A DNA stretch of 64,000 nucleotides from Fen-1364 sp049515135 (GCA_049515135.1 JBEKUJ010000007.1:142049-206048); one strand, 5' to 3'; shown: positions 50,859-60,120, numbered from the stretch's first letter. Made by a program: numbers and translations. The notes: generated by a model not told the origin, from the sequence alone.

Positions 50859-51500
50859 CTACCGGAGAAGACGCCGCATTGATGCTTCCATGGAGCGAAG
50901 AATAAGAGCACAGGAGGCCGCGCCGGCGTCGAGAACCCCACGGGAGCGTTCGCCGAGACGGCTTGCCCGGCCGACTTTAGCGACAAGACCGCGGGTTGAC
51001 TCCTTGCCTTGCTCCGCGGCTTCGCCCATTGTAAGAAGCGCCTCGTCAAAGGTTTTTCCCCCGACGAGAGCGGTCGCGAAGGCCTGGTTCGCTGGGGCAA
51101 GCGCGTCGAGCAAAGTCTTGTCTCCGACGTGTGCGCCGCCGAGCGCAACGACCCCGTCGATGGCCCGCTGAAGCATGGTCTGGAAAAGGGGGCCGTCAAT
51201 CACCTCTTTGCCTTTCGCAGGTTTTGCCATTTCGCGGAAGAAGGTCCCGTACAAAGGCCCCATCGCCCCACCGATCTCGCCGAGGAGCAGCGTTCCAAGA
51301 GTCGTGAGGCCCGTGGCGAGATCGTAGCGCGCCCCTGCAAGACGCTCGGCACACATCGTGAAGCCCTTGCTCATGTTGATGCCGTGGTCGCCGTCACCAA
51401 TGGCTCCGTCGATCTCGCTCAGAGCGGCGGCATTGTCGCGGATGCTGCGGACGAGGTCCTCAAGGACCGCTGGTCCTTCGGTGCTCGGGAAGCTCTCCAT
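50859..51500 (-). CDS. Dihydroxyacetone kinase L-type subunit (DhaL/DAK2 domain)
   Basis: 213 residues from the ATG at 51500, with GGGAG six bases upstream. The nucleotide-site signature IDGAIGDGDHGINMSKGF supplies the Asp cluster that binds Mg-ADP. GAMGPLYGTFFREM, GDKTLLDALAPA and GRASRLGERSRGVLDAGA are standard DhaL blocks. DhaL alone is not a kinase; it needs a DhaK partner that holds the substrate. Here the expected DhaK is reduced to a short remnant upstream. In apionate pathways the DhaK-DhaL enzyme phosphorylates L-erythrulose. Confidence 0.88.
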   Translation of the reverse strand: MESFPSTEGPAVLEDLVRSIRDNAAALSEIDGAIGDGDHGINMSKGFTMCAERLAGARYDLATGLTTLGTLLLGEIGGAMGPLYGTFFREMAKPAKGKEVIDGPLFQTMLQRAIDGVVALGGAHVGDKTLLDALAPANQAFATALVGGKTFDEALLTMGEAAEQGKESTRGLVAKVGRASRLGERSRGVLDAGAASCALILRSMEASMRRLLR

Positions 51501-51502
51501 GC

Positions 51503-51703
51503 TCATCTCCCAAACTGGGCAAGTCCCATGCTGTCGACCTCCAGGTCGATGAGGTTTTTCAGCTCCTTGTCGACCTTCATCAACGTGACTGTTGCTCCCA
51601 TCATCTCGAAGGAGGGTCGTTGATTATTCGCTGCATTGACTACGTATTCCGCGATACGCGCGACCTTCTGTAACGAGCTGCCTCCTTGAAACTCCGAGCG
51701 CAA
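51503..51703 (-). pseudogene. Short remnant resembling the C-terminus of a DhaK-type kinase subunit
   Basis: 66 codons directly before the DhaL gene. The segment MMGATVTLMKVDKELKNLIDLEVDS resembles the end of DhaK proteins (GFSLTLLKLDDELxxLLDAPxDT). The substrate-binding His and the rest of the normal 330-residue protein are missing. Immediately upstream, in another frame, LELAKSVVERVV could be part of the same former gene. It starts with TTG at best. A clean promoter and operator lie about 70 bases upstream, so an internal deletion after promoter capture, or a distinct small protein, are both possible. Confidence 0.45.
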
Positions 51704-51767
51704 CCACGCGTTCCACCACGCTTTTTGCCAGCTCCAGGCCGATGACCCGTGCGCTCAACGACACATG

Positions 51768-51778
51768 ACGTATGACAT
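51768..51778 (-). promoter_or_regulatory. Putative GntR operator, left arm of the divergent control region
   Basis: ACGTATGACAT fits ACGT-N3-AC(G/A)T and contains the GT-N3-AC core known for FadR-subfamily operators. It overlaps the -10 end and start point of the minus-strand promoter (51777-51805). Confidence 0.6.
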
Positions 51779-51805
51779 TTTATATCAGATCCTTTATGCT
51801 GTCAA
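51777..51805 (-). promoter_or_regulatory. Sigma-70 promoter for the DhaK remnant-DhaL-OiaC genes
   Basis: On the minus strand TTGACA (51805-51800) is followed after exactly 17 bases by TAAAAT (51782-51777). It drives the leftward genes of the divergent cluster. Confidence 0.75.
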
Positions 51806-51847
51806 TCATGCCATTTCGGGGCCTACAGAACTGCCTTGAGAAAAGGT

Positions 51848-51876
51848 TTGACAAGCAATTTTTGGTGTGTTAGACT
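51848..51876 (+). promoter_or_regulatory. Sigma-70 promoter for the sugar importer-ApnL-ApnO operon
   Basis: TTGACA (51848-51853), a 17-base spacer, then TAGACT (51871-51876). The operator-like ACGTCTTACGT begins five bases after the -10 element. The first gene starts at 52051, leaving a leader of about 170 bases. Confidence 0.75.
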
Positions 51877-51880
51877 TCAT

Positions 51881-51891
51881 ACGTCTTACGT
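51881..51891 (+). promoter_or_regulatory. Putative GntR operator, right arm of the divergent control region
   Basis: ACGTCTTACGT, an ACGT-N3-ACGT site with the GT-N3-AC core. Placed at the start point of the plus-strand promoter, the mirror position of the site at 51768. A repressor bound here would block initiation. Confidence 0.65.
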
Positions 51892-52050
51892 GTTATTAGT
51901 CTGAATCAGGAGGTGGAAAGGGTAAGCAGGAACAAAACAACATTCAGCGAATAAACTTTCGGGTGGAGCACGGCATGCACAGGGATGGCTCCTGAGAGGG
52001 TGAGCGCTCAGCGGGCCGCGTTGTCTCGAATCAATCCAGGAGGAGAACCA

Positions 52051-53097
52051 ATGAACAGAAGGGGCATGGTTTTTGGAGTCACATGTTTGCTATTGTCGAT
52101 TGCTCTGCTGGCGACAGCCGCAATGACGGTATCGGCACAGGGCATTTCGCTGCCAAAAGGCAATTGGGTCATTGCTTTGTCCAACTCGTACTATGGCAAT
52201 ACCTGGCGGAAGCAAATGGTCGAGTCCTTCACGAATGTAGCCGAGCAGGCGAAAAAGAGCGGCCTCATCAAGGACTACATTATTGTCAACGGCGATGGAA
52301 CCCAGAATACGCAGATTGCGCAGATGAACAGCCTCGTCTTGAGGGGCGTGAATGCGATAGCCCTGAACGCCGCCTCTCCCACCGCCTTGAATGACGTCAT
52401 TGCACAGGCTTCAAAAGCAGGCATCAAGGTGGTGTCATTCGATTCGATCGCCGACAGTCCTTTCTGCTACAAGATCAATTTCAATTTCAAGGATGAGGGC
52501 GTGCAAAGGGTGGACTACGTCGCCAAGCGATTCGGAAAGAAGGACATCAACGTCATCCAGATCCTGGGGGTCTCTGGTTCCGCACCCGCGATCGACATGT
52601 TCCAGGGGCAGGTCGATGAGCTGAAGAAGTATCCCAATATCCATGTCGTCGCCAAGGTCGAAGGGGAGGCTAGCGCTTCAACGACCCAGCAGAATCTTTC
52701 GAACGTCATCCCGAGCCTGCCGCAGATCGATGCCGTCCTGACCCAGGCAGGGAATGACGCCTACGGCGCCGTCCAGGCCTTCGAGGCATCAGGGCGACCC
52801 ATGCCCCTGATCCTGGGCGACGACACGTCGGAGTTCATGCAGTGGTGGATCAAGATGAAGAAGGAGAAGGGCTACGAGACCTTCAGCATCGGATCTGCTC
52901 CCGGGATCGGGGCGGCGGCTTTCTGGGTGTCTCTGGCTATTCTTGACGGGGTGAAAGTCCCTCAGTTCATGATGCAGCCTGAGTCGCCGGTGACGCAGAC
53001 CGATGTCGAGCAATACGCAAATCTCAAGCCCGGCATGGTAGTGTCTCCTGACTTCACATGGGACTACGTGCAGAGCCATCTGCTCAATCAGCAGTAA
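52051..53097 (+). CDS. Sugar-type ABC transporter periplasmic substrate-binding protein
   Basis: 348 residues. Residues 1-29 are a signal peptide ending in TVSAQG. The mature protein is a type-1 periplasmic binding fold: WVIALSNSYYGNTWRKQMVESF, NAIALNAASPTALNDVI, KVVSFDSIADSPF, QILGVSGSAPAIDMFQGQVDE and VLTQAGNDAYGAVQAFEA. AGGAGGAGAACC precedes the ATG at 52051. Context suggests that its ligand is apionate, a related branched sugar acid or apiose-derived lactone. Confidence 0.9.
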   Translation: MNRRGMVFGVTCLLLSIALLATAAMTVSAQGISLPKGNWVIALSNSYYGNTWRKQMVESFTNVAEQAKKSGLIKDYIIVNGDGTQNTQIAQMNSLVLRGVNAIALNAASPTALNDVIAQASKAGIKVVSFDSIADSPFCYKINFNFKDEGVQRVDYVAKRFGKKDINVIQILGVSGSAPAIDMFQGQVDELKKYPNIHVVAKVEGEASASTTQQNLSNVIPSLPQIDAVLTQAGNDAYGAVQAFEASGRPMPLILGDDTSEFMQWWIKMKKEKGYETFSIGSAPGIGAAAFWVSLAILDGVKVPQFMMQPESPVTQTDVEQYANLKPGMVVSPDFTWDYVQSHLLNQQ

Positions 53098-53169
53098 AAA
53101 CAAGAGCGTGAGGTGGAGCCTCCCGTGGCTCGGACAGGGGGACTCCACCTCAGCTCCCAGAGGGAATCG

Positions 53170-55698
53170 ATGGAGAGGCCGCATCAGGATCCGGTCAGTA
53201 TGCCGGACAGCACCCCCGTGGTTCACGCCCGCCCTGAAAGAAGCGCGGCGGGGGGGAATCGCGAGCCTCTCATCGAAGCGCGGAACATCACAAAGCGTTA
53301 CGGTCCGACCGTTGCGGCACGGGACGTCAATCTCAGGATCGACCGCGGTGAGCTCGTCGGGCTGGTTGGGGCCAACGGCGCGGGAAAGAGCGTGATGATG
53401 CGCATCCTTTCCGGTGTCACCCGCTCCGACAGCGGGTCCCTACTCATTGACGACCGGCTCGTGGCCCTGGAGCAGTTCTCTCCCGCAATCGCGAAGAAGC
53501 ACGGCGTGCGGATCGTTTTCCAGGAGCTTTCGCTGTGCACAAACCTCAGAGTATACGAAAACTTCTACCTCGAGCACGCAGAGCTCTTCAGGAGCGCCTG
53601 GGGGTGGCGGAAAAAAGCCAGGCATCTTGCCCAGGCGGCAATCGACGAGATCTTCCCGGACAACCCGGTGGACGTGGGAATGCGTCTGGGGTCGCTTCCT
53701 ATCGCGCAGCAACAAATGGTGGAAATCGCTCGAGCGGTGTCTGACAGGAATCTCAGGCTCCTGATCCTGGACGAGCCGACCTCGTCGCTTCCCCGGGAGC
53801 AAACTGATCAGCTGCTTCGCTACGTCGATGCCCGACGCACCCAGGGCGTTTCATTCGTCTTCATCTCCCACCGGCTCACCGAGGTTCTCTCGATTGCCGA
53901 CCGCATCTACGTCATGCAGAACGGCGTCGTGAGGTGGGCCGGCCCGGCAACGGAGACGAATGAAGAGGACCTGGTCAACAAGATCATGGACCAGGGAGCT
54001 CAGTCCGCGCGGGACGACGATATTTCGGAGCATCCTGCCCTGGCCGCTCCGATTGAAAGCGGCGCAGACAGCGTCTGTCTCGAAGTCCATCGGTTGAACA
54101 CGAAGGATCTGCACGACCTCAGCATCACGATGCGGGGCGGTGAGATTGTCGGCATTGCCGGTCTGGAAGGGAGCGGGCAGCGCGAGTTCCTGAGGTCCGT
54201 GTTCCGTCCAAAGCGAAGCGGCCAGAGCATCAGGCGCAGCGGGAGCGTGGCATACGTCACCGGAGATCGGAAAACAGAAGGTAATTTTCCCCTGTGGTCG
54301 GTTGCCAGAAACATGGTGATCGGCAAGCTTGCCGCAAACCACCTCTTCAGTCGAGTGAGGCAGAAGCTGCTCAACCCGGTGGTAGAAGAGTGGTACCAGC
54401 AGCTGAGCATCAAGGGAACAGGGATCCACGCGCCGATCGTCAGCCTGAGCGGCGGCAACCAGCAGAAGGTGCTGATCGCGCGGGCTCTGGTTTCGAAGGC
54501 GGACATCATCATCCTCGATGATCCGACGCGGGGCGTGGATATCGCGACCAAGCGTCTCCTTTACCGGATACTCGATGAAGCGGCCGGGAAGGGAAAGCTG
54601 GTAATCTGGTACAGCACGGAAGACGAAGAGTTTGCTCATTGCACGACGGTCGCTGTGATGCATGGCGGCTCGATCATCAAGACGCTCCCCAGAAGCGAGG
54701 CCACGAAGGCGAATATCATCAACGCTTCCTTCCAGAAGCACCTGGAAAACAAGAAGACAGGGCATATCGGCGGAAGGGGCAGCAGAGTCGATTTTACCGG
54801 CCTGGTCATTCCCCTTGCATCCATGGTTGCATTCTTCCTCGTTTGCGCTTCTTTCTCTCCGAATGTGCTGTCCTCTTTTGGAATCAACCTGCTGCTCACG
54901 GGCGCGATTCCATTGGTCTTTGCCACGTTGAGCCAGACGTTCATCATAGGGTTTTCTCACGTCGACGTGGGAATCGGCAACTACATTGGATTGGTCAATG
55001 TCCTCGGCGCAACGCTGCTCATGCGGACACCGGGGCTGGGTGCGCTGGCATTGGTCGCCAGTCTCGTCGTCTATGCTTCGATGGGGTTGTTGATCCATTT
55101 CCGACGATTGCCGTCGATCGTCGTGACCCTCGGCTTTTCCTTCGTCTGGCTCGGGCTCGCGTATACCATTCAGCTGCAGCCGGGGGGGAACGCCCCTGAT
55201 TGGCTTGTCGCCGCGTACAATTTCGAGTTTCCGGTCCTCCCGAGGCCTGTGTACTTCATCGCGATTGCCGGAACGATCGCGCTGCTGCTCTACCGGTCCC
55301 GCTACGGGACGGTGCTGCGGGGCTTCGGGAACAATCCTCAGGCCATGAGGCGCAGCGGGTGGTCGGAGGCACGGGCAAGCGCGGTCAGCTACCTCATTGC
55401 CGGCGCATTCGGCCTTCTGGGCGGACTCTTCGTGACTGCCATCGCCCATGCGTCAGACGCGAACGCGGAATCCTCTGCCACCCTCCTCAGCGTCGCGGCG
55501 GTCGTCATTGGCGGCGGGTACCTGAGCGGGGGAATCGTGTCTCCCCTCGGAGCCGTGTTCGGGGCGATCACCCTTTCGCTGATTGCAACGCTGATCGGCT
55601 TCATCAACATAAGCTCGAGCTATGTTGCGGCCGTGCAGGGGGGGATTCTCCTGGTGGTTCTTGCTTTGAGACTCTTCAGGAAGGGGCACGAGGAATGA
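53170..55698 (+). CDS. Fused sugar ABC transporter: two ATPase domains plus a permease domain in one chain
   Basis: 842 residues. Residues about 35-260 are ABC domain 1: GANGAGKS, with Val after it where Thr is usual, LPIAQQQ and LLILDEPTSSLP. Residues about 300-520 are domain 2: degenerate GLEGSGQRE, LSGGNQQK and IIILDDPTRG, where Asp replaces the catalytic Glu. From about 540 on there is an RbsC-type membrane domain with HVDVGIGNYIG and SGGIVSPLGAVFGA. RbsA and RbsC are normally separate proteins. The ATG at 53170 has AGAGGGAAT upstream; a GTG at 53113 would extend it. The end overlaps the next permease gene by four bases. Confidence 0.85.
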   Translation: MERPHQDPVSMPDSTPVVHARPERSAAGGNREPLIEARNITKRYGPTVAARDVNLRIDRGELVGLVGANGAGKSVMMRILSGVTRSDSGSLLIDDRLVALEQFSPAIAKKHGVRIVFQELSLCTNLRVYENFYLEHAELFRSAWGWRKKARHLAQAAIDEIFPDNPVDVGMRLGSLPIAQQQMVEIARAVSDRNLRLLILDEPTSSLPREQTDQLLRYVDARRTQGVSFVFISHRLTEVLSIADRIYVMQNGVVRWAGPATETNEEDLVNKIMDQGAQSARDDDISEHPALAAPIESGADSVCLEVHRLNTKDLHDLSITMRGGEIVGIAGLEGSGQREFLRSVFRPKRSGQSIRRSGSVAYVTGDRKTEGNFPLWSVARNMVIGKLAANHLFSRVRQKLLNPVVEEWYQQLSIKGTGIHAPIVSLSGGNQQKVLIARALVSKADIIILDDPTRGVDIATKRLLYRILDEAAGKGKLVIWYSTEDEEFAHCTTVAVMHGGSIIKTLPRSEATKANIINASFQKHLENKKTGHIGGRGSRVDFTGLVIPLASMVAFFLVCASFSPNVLSSFGINLLLTGAIPLVFATLSQTFIIGFSHVDVGIGNYIGLVNVLGATLLMRTPGLGALALVASLVVYASMGLLIHFRRLPSIVVTLGFSFVWLGLAYTIQLQPGGNAPDWLVAAYNFEFPVLPRPVYFIAIAGTIALLLYRSRYGTVLRGFGNNPQAMRRSGWSEARASAVSYLIAGAFGLLGGLFVTAIAHASDANAESSATLLSVAAVVIGGGYLSGGIVSPLGAVFGAITLSLIATLIGFINISSSYVAAVQGGILLVVLALRLFRKGHEE

Positions 55699-56648
55699 CG
55701 GGCAGTCTGCGCGACCGCGTGAGCAGGGCCCAGTGGATATGGACCTTTGCAGGCTCACTGCTGCTCTGGGTTCTCATTGGGGTCCTTCGCTCCAACCTGA
55801 ACCTGACCTCCCTCTGGAGCAACGCAATCTCGGCTTCTTTTCTGACGATCGCCGCCCTGGGACAGATGTTCGTGATCACGACGGGCACAGGGGCAATCGA
55901 TCTCTCGATTCCTTCCGTCATAACACTGACGGCGTTCGTCGCAACGGGGACGATCAATGGCTCCAACGCTCATCTCCCTGAAGCGCTTGTCCTGGTTCTG
56001 CTCATCGGAGCGGTCGTCGGTGTGTGCAATGGAGTGTCGGTGGTCTATCTCAAGATTCCACCGATCATCGCGACGCTGGCAATCGGGAACATAGTCACAA
56101 CCTGCTACCTGCTCTACAACGCGAATTTTACCGCCTTCAAGATCAGCCCGATACTGCTGGGTCTCACCCGGAATTATTTCCTTGGAGTCCCCCTGCTGAT
56201 CTACTTCATGGCAGCAGTCTGCGGGCTTGCTGCATTTGTCCTGGGAGGCCTGACTTTCGGGCGCGCCCTGATTGCCGTGGGACAGAGCATGCGAGCCGCG
56301 TTCCTGGTGGGGGTGCGGACGAATCTCATTCTCATCACGACCTATGTGATGAGCGGGATTATCTCGGCGCTTGCGGGGGTGTTGATCTCGGCCCGCGTGG
56401 GAGGGGCCTTCCTGGACATGGGATCGCCCTATCTTCTCCAGACGATTGGCGCCGTCGTGTTGGGAGGCACGTTGATCCTTGGAGGCCGGGCCACCATCCT
56501 GGGGACGATTTTCGGGAGCCTCTTCCTGACTCTGGTAGTCACCACAATGGCCGTCGCAGGACTCTCCATCGGGCTTCAGAGGGTCTTCGAGGGGATCATC
56601 ATCATCCTGGTCCTTTCGATGGCGAGCAGTCGCCGAGCGGAGGACTAG
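55695..56648 (+). CDS. Sugar ABC transporter permease (RbsC family)
   Basis: 317 residues. TGAIDLSIPSVITLTAFV is the RbsC signature; IPPIIATLAIGNIV and GGTLILGGRATILGTIFGS follow. It should pair with the permease domain fused to the ATPase to make an asymmetric channel. ATG at 55695 in an ATGA overlap with the fused gene. The cyclase gene begins one base after its stop. Confidence 0.9.
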   Translation: MTGSLRDRVSRAQWIWTFAGSLLLWVLIGVLRSNLNLTSLWSNAISASFLTIAALGQMFVITTGTGAIDLSIPSVITLTAFVATGTINGSNAHLPEALVLVLLIGAVVGVCNGVSVVYLKIPPIIATLAIGNIVTTCYLLYNANFTAFKISPILLGLTRNYFLGVPLLIYFMAAVCGLAAFVLGGLTFGRALIAVGQSMRAAFLVGVRTNLILITTYVMSGIISALAGVLISARVGGAFLDMGSPYLLQTIGAVVLGGTLILGGRATILGTIFGSLFLTLVVTTMAVAGLSIGLQRVFEGIIIILVLSMASSRRAED

Positions 56649-56649
56649 C

Positions 56650-57300
56650 ATGGCGCGCGCCGGTCGAATAGTCGATCTGTCGCAGGAAATCTATCACCAG
56701 GCGCCGACCTTTCCGTGGGATCCGAAATGCGGGGTCATTGTTCACAACACCGTCGAGAGCATCGGATTTAACGTGACCCAGCTCTGTATGAGCGCGCACC
56801 AGGGGACTCATGTCGATGCGCCATATCATTTCCTGGACGACGGGCTGACGGTTGACAGGATTCCCGCCGAGGTGTTCGTGGGGGACGCCATCCTCATTGA
56901 CGCTCGATACAAGAAGCCCAAAGAGCTTCTGACGCAGCAGGACCTCCAGGGGCGCGAGGCGGCGATCACGCGCGGGTCGCGAGTAGTGATCATGACAGGG
57001 TGGGATGAGGTTTTCCCGGACCGTCGTTACCTCATCGATTTCCCGAGCCTTTCGAAGGATCTGGCGGACTGGCTTGCATCGAAACGAATCGCGCTTCTGG
57101 GAGTGGATTTCCCTTCACTCAGCTTGCCTGACGGCCCGTATGTTCACCGGTCCCTGCTTGGCGCGGGCGTCGTCATCATCGAGGGGCTGTGCCATCTGAA
57201 AGAGATCCGGGCCGAGAAGTTCTACCTCATTGCTGCCCCCCTGAAAATCCGAGGCAGGGACGGCTCTCCTGTCCGTGCACTGGGTATTGTCGATGGCTAG
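56650..57300 (+). CDS. Cyclase/kynurenine formamidase-like metal-dependent hydrolase
   Basis: 216 residues. RIVDLSQEIYHQAPTFPWDP starts the fold, and the family metal motif is AHQGTHVDAPYHF (HxGTHxDxPxHF). Later parts include RVVIMTGWDE and LLGVDFPSLSLPDG. The family hydrolyses N-formyl amides, lactones and related rings. Between transporter and ApnL-like genes it could open a lactone or act on a side product; not a standard member of described apionate clusters as far as I recall. GGAGGAC precedes the ATG. Confidence 0.85.
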   Translation: MARAGRIVDLSQEIYHQAPTFPWDPKCGVIVHNTVESIGFNVTQLCMSAHQGTHVDAPYHFLDDGLTVDRIPAEVFVGDAILIDARYKKPKELLTQQDLQGREAAITRGSRVVIMTGWDEVFPDRRYLIDFPSLSKDLADWLASKRIALLGVDFPSLSLPDGPYVHRSLLGAGVVIIEGLCHLKEIRAEKFYLIAAPLKIRGRDGSPVRALGIVDG

Positions 57301-59239
57301 CGCGTCGGCGGTCCGTTTGCGCAGCGCCGGCACTCAGGCAGCCGGGATCCGGGCGGAGAGGCTGCGTGCCGGTCCGGTCACTCTCTTGTATGAGAGCGGT
57401 TCAGTGCGCTACCTGAAGCATGAGGACGATGAGATCGTTCGTCGCATCTATTTCGCATTGCGCGATAGGAATTGGAATACGATCGAAGGCAGCATCTCAG
57501 AGGAGGAGATCAATGCCTCCGACGAGGACTTCCTGGTGTCTTTCGTCTCCACGCACGAGGCCGGGCCGATCCGGTTTGTTTGGAAAGGCGAGATACGGGG
57601 CGAGCGGGACGGACGGATCGTCTTTGCGATGGACGGCCTCGTCACAAACAGTTTTTATAGGAACCGAATCGGCCTCTGCGTCCTGCATCCAATGGAGATC
57701 GCCGGAAAGCCATGCATGGTCACACATGCTGATGGAACCACCGAGTCATCTGTCTTTCCGCTATTGATCTCGCCTCATCAGCCCTTTTTTGCGATACGCA
57801 GGCTTGACTACTCCGTTTCAGAATGCACATCCACAACTGTCGACTTCGAGGGAGAGGTCTTTGAAATGGAGGATCAGAGAAATTGGACGGATGCATCATT
57901 CAAGACCTACTCGACGCCCCTGGACCTGCCGTTTCCGATCGAGCTGGGTGCCGGCACGAAGATCAAACAATCAGTCATCGTGCGTCCCTCTTTCGCTCCA
58001 GGTGATCTGACCCGGTCCAGATCGCGACAAGTCGCCAAGAGTGGCGTCTCCATCCGCATCGAGAAGCAGCAGAGGTTCCGAGTCCCAGAGCTTGGCTTCG
58101 TATGGCGGTCATTTCCATCAAAGCATCCGGGCCTTGTCCTAGAGAGGATCCGCGCCCTGCGTCCCGACCATCTTCGCTGTGACGTGCATCCAGGCGCTGA
58201 GGCGGTGGACAGCATCTGTGCAACCCTCGCGAGCGCCCAGGAGCTGGGCGTGCCCCTGGAGATCGGGCTGTTCCTGGGGAAGGATGAGGAAAGGGACCTC
58301 AATCGTACGGAGGCGGCGCTGAAGAACACGCGGCCTTCGCTGAAGAGGGTTCTCGTGTTCAAGGAAGAACGTAAGAGCACTCCGTCCGCGTGCATCCGGT
58401 TGGCCAGACAAGTGTTGAAGTCGTTCTCTGCCAGCATCGAGATCTGCGGGGGGACCGATGCATTCTTCGCAGAGGTGAATCGCGAACGACCGGACATGTC
58501 TGTCGCCGACGGGATATCCTTTTCCATCAACCCTCAGGTTCACGTGTTCGACAACGCGTCTCTCGTGGAATCACTCGCCGCGCAACGCGCGACCATCGAG
58601 ACTGCGAAGAGCTTCTCTGCCTCGAAGCCGATCCATGTGAGTCCGGTCACCTTCAGGATGCGCTGGAACCCGAACGCCATGGCACCAGAAGAAAACTCGA
58701 TCGAAAGGGGAATTCCTCCGCAGGTCGATCCCCGTCAACTTTCCCTGTTCGGGGCGGCCTGGACCGCAGGCAGCATTCACTCTCTAGGGCTGGCCGGGGC
58801 GGCATCGGTCACCTATTTCGAGACGGTGGGCTGTCGCGGGCTTATGGAACAGGAGCAGCCTGTCCTTCCGTTCGATCTTTTTCCTTCGATTCCGCAGGCG
58901 GTCTTTCCCCTCTATTTTGTTTTTCTCGAGCTATCTCGACTTAAGGGGGGGCGCGCCGTTCAAACGCAGTCTGAGGAACCTCTTCTTGTCGACGCGCTTG
59001 CCGTGGAGAAGGACGGGCGCATCCTGATCGCCGTCTCGAATCATGCGGATCAGGAGGTCGCTGTTCTTCTCCCTGACGTGGCGGGGGACTCCGAGATCAG
59101 ATATCTCGATATCAAGTCGTATGAAACATGCTCCACGAATCCTGAGAAGTATTTCGACACCATAACAAGAGGAACGAACGCCAACGGCAGACTCGAGCTC
59201 ACCCTGTCTCCGAATGGAATGGCTTTCGTGACTTTCTAG
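57293..59239 (+). CDS. apnL: Probable D-apionate lactonase (ApnL-like)
   Basis: 648 residues, close to the usual ApnL length. An N-terminal beta-rich region (RRIYFALRDRNWNTIEGSI, FVWKGEIRGE, FAMDGLVTNSFYRNRIGLCVLHP) is followed by a TIM-barrel-like middle (LRPDHLRCDVHPG, GVPLEIGLFLG, SINPQVHVFDN, KPIHVSPVTFRMRWNPNA) and a C-terminal beta region ending SPNGMAFVTF. FYRNRIGLCVLHP and the NPQVHxFD block are the features that make me assign ApnL, which opens D-apionolactone to D-apionate. The ATG at 57293 overlaps the cyclase stop. ApnO-like gene follows after 24 bases. Confidence 0.72.
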   Translation: MASASAVRLRSAGTQAAGIRAERLRAGPVTLLYESGSVRYLKHEDDEIVRRIYFALRDRNWNTIEGSISEEEINASDEDFLVSFVSTHEAGPIRFVWKGEIRGERDGRIVFAMDGLVTNSFYRNRIGLCVLHPMEIAGKPCMVTHADGTTESSVFPLLISPHQPFFAIRRLDYSVSECTSTTVDFEGEVFEMEDQRNWTDASFKTYSTPLDLPFPIELGAGTKIKQSVIVRPSFAPGDLTRSRSRQVAKSGVSIRIEKQQRFRVPELGFVWRSFPSKHPGLVLERIRALRPDHLRCDVHPGAEAVDSICATLASAQELGVPLEIGLFLGKDEERDLNRTEAALKNTRPSLKRVLVFKEERKSTPSACIRLARQVLKSFSASIEICGGTDAFFAEVNRERPDMSVADGISFSINPQVHVFDNASLVESLAAQRATIETAKSFSASKPIHVSPVTFRMRWNPNAMAPEENSIERGIPPQVDPRQLSLFGAAWTAGSIHSLGLAGAASVTYFETVGCRGLMEQEQPVLPFDLFPSIPQAVFPLYFVFLELSRLKGGRAVQTQSEEPLLVDALAVEKDGRILIAVSNHADQEVAVLLPDVAGDSEIRYLDIKSYETCSTNPEKYFDTITRGTNANGRLELTLSPNGMAFVTF

Positions 59240-59263
59240 ACTTCGACGCAAGGAGAGACAGCT

Positions 59264-60103
59264 ATGACCAGAATTGCACTGATGGGAGCCGGCGGAAAGA
59301 TGGGCTTTCGGATTACAAAGAAGATCAAGGATCTGAGAGACTATTCCGTCCAATACGTTGAGACCGGAGCAGCGGCGATTGAGAGATTGAAAGGCATTGG
59401 AATCGAAGTGACTTCGCAAAACGGAGCGGTGAAGGATGCTGACGTGATCATCCTCGCCATCCCGGACGCCATCATTGGAAAGGTCAGCCGGGAGATCGTT
59501 CCGACCGTGAAGCCAGGCGCCATGATCCTCGGACTGGATCCGGCTGCAGCGTACGCGGAAGTAATGCCCGCTCGTGACGGGATTTCCTTTTTTGTGACGC
59601 ACCCCTGTCACCCATCGGTTTTCGGAAGCGACCCTGATATCCGTGCGCTCAATGACTACTTTGGGGGAATTGCGACGATGGATATCGTGTGCGCTCTCTA
59701 CCGGGGTCCGGATTCAGACTATGGAAAAGGGGAGGCCATTGCCAAAGTCATTTTCTCGCCGGTTCGAAAAAGCTACAAGATCACGATCGAGCAGATGGCC
59801 ATCCTCGAGCCGGCGCTCGTCGAGACCTTTGCTTTGACCCTGGTGGGTGCGATGACAGAGGCGATTGACGAGGTGGCAAAGATGGGCGTTCCCGCTGAGG
59901 TCGCCAAGAGCTTCCTCTGGGGTCATGTTCGAACTGAGATGGCCGCCATGTTCGGGGTCGCCGATTTCACCGTGTCCGATGGCGCAAAGCAGGCTATGAA
60001 TGAAGCGCGGGACATCATTTTTAGAAAGGACTGGAAGAAAATATTCGACGTGACGCGAATCAAGGAAACGGTCAAGAGAATAACGAGCACAATTGCTCAC
60101 TAG
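59264..60103 (+). CDS. apnO: Probable D-apionate oxidoisomerase (ApnO-like), NAD-binding
   Basis: 279 residues. The dinucleotide-binding motif is IALMGAGGKMGFRITK at the N-terminus. DADVIILAIPDAIIGKV and FFVTHPCHPSVFG follow, then an all-helical C-terminal domain (EQMAILEPALVETFALTLVGAMTEAIDEVAKMG, FLWGHVRTEMAAMFG). This is the beta-hydroxyacid-dehydrogenase-like layout of ApnO, which oxidises and isomerises D-apionate to 3-oxo-isoapionate. Its place next to the ApnL-like gene supports the call. AAGGAGAGACAGCT precedes the ATG. Confidence 0.75.
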   Translation: MTRIALMGAGGKMGFRITKKIKDLRDYSVQYVETGAAAIERLKGIGIEVTSQNGAVKDADVIILAIPDAIIGKVSREIVPTVKPGAMILGLDPAAAYAEVMPARDGISFFVTHPCHPSVFGSDPDIRALNDYFGGIATMDIVCALYRGPDSDYGKGEAIAKVIFSPVRKSYKITIEQMAILEPALVETFALTLVGAMTEAIDEVAKMGVPAEVAKSFLWGHVRTEMAAMFGVADFTVSDGAKQAMNEARDIIFRKDWKKIFDVTRIKETVKRITSTIAH

Positions 60104-60120
60104 AGCGAGACCGCTGTCTC

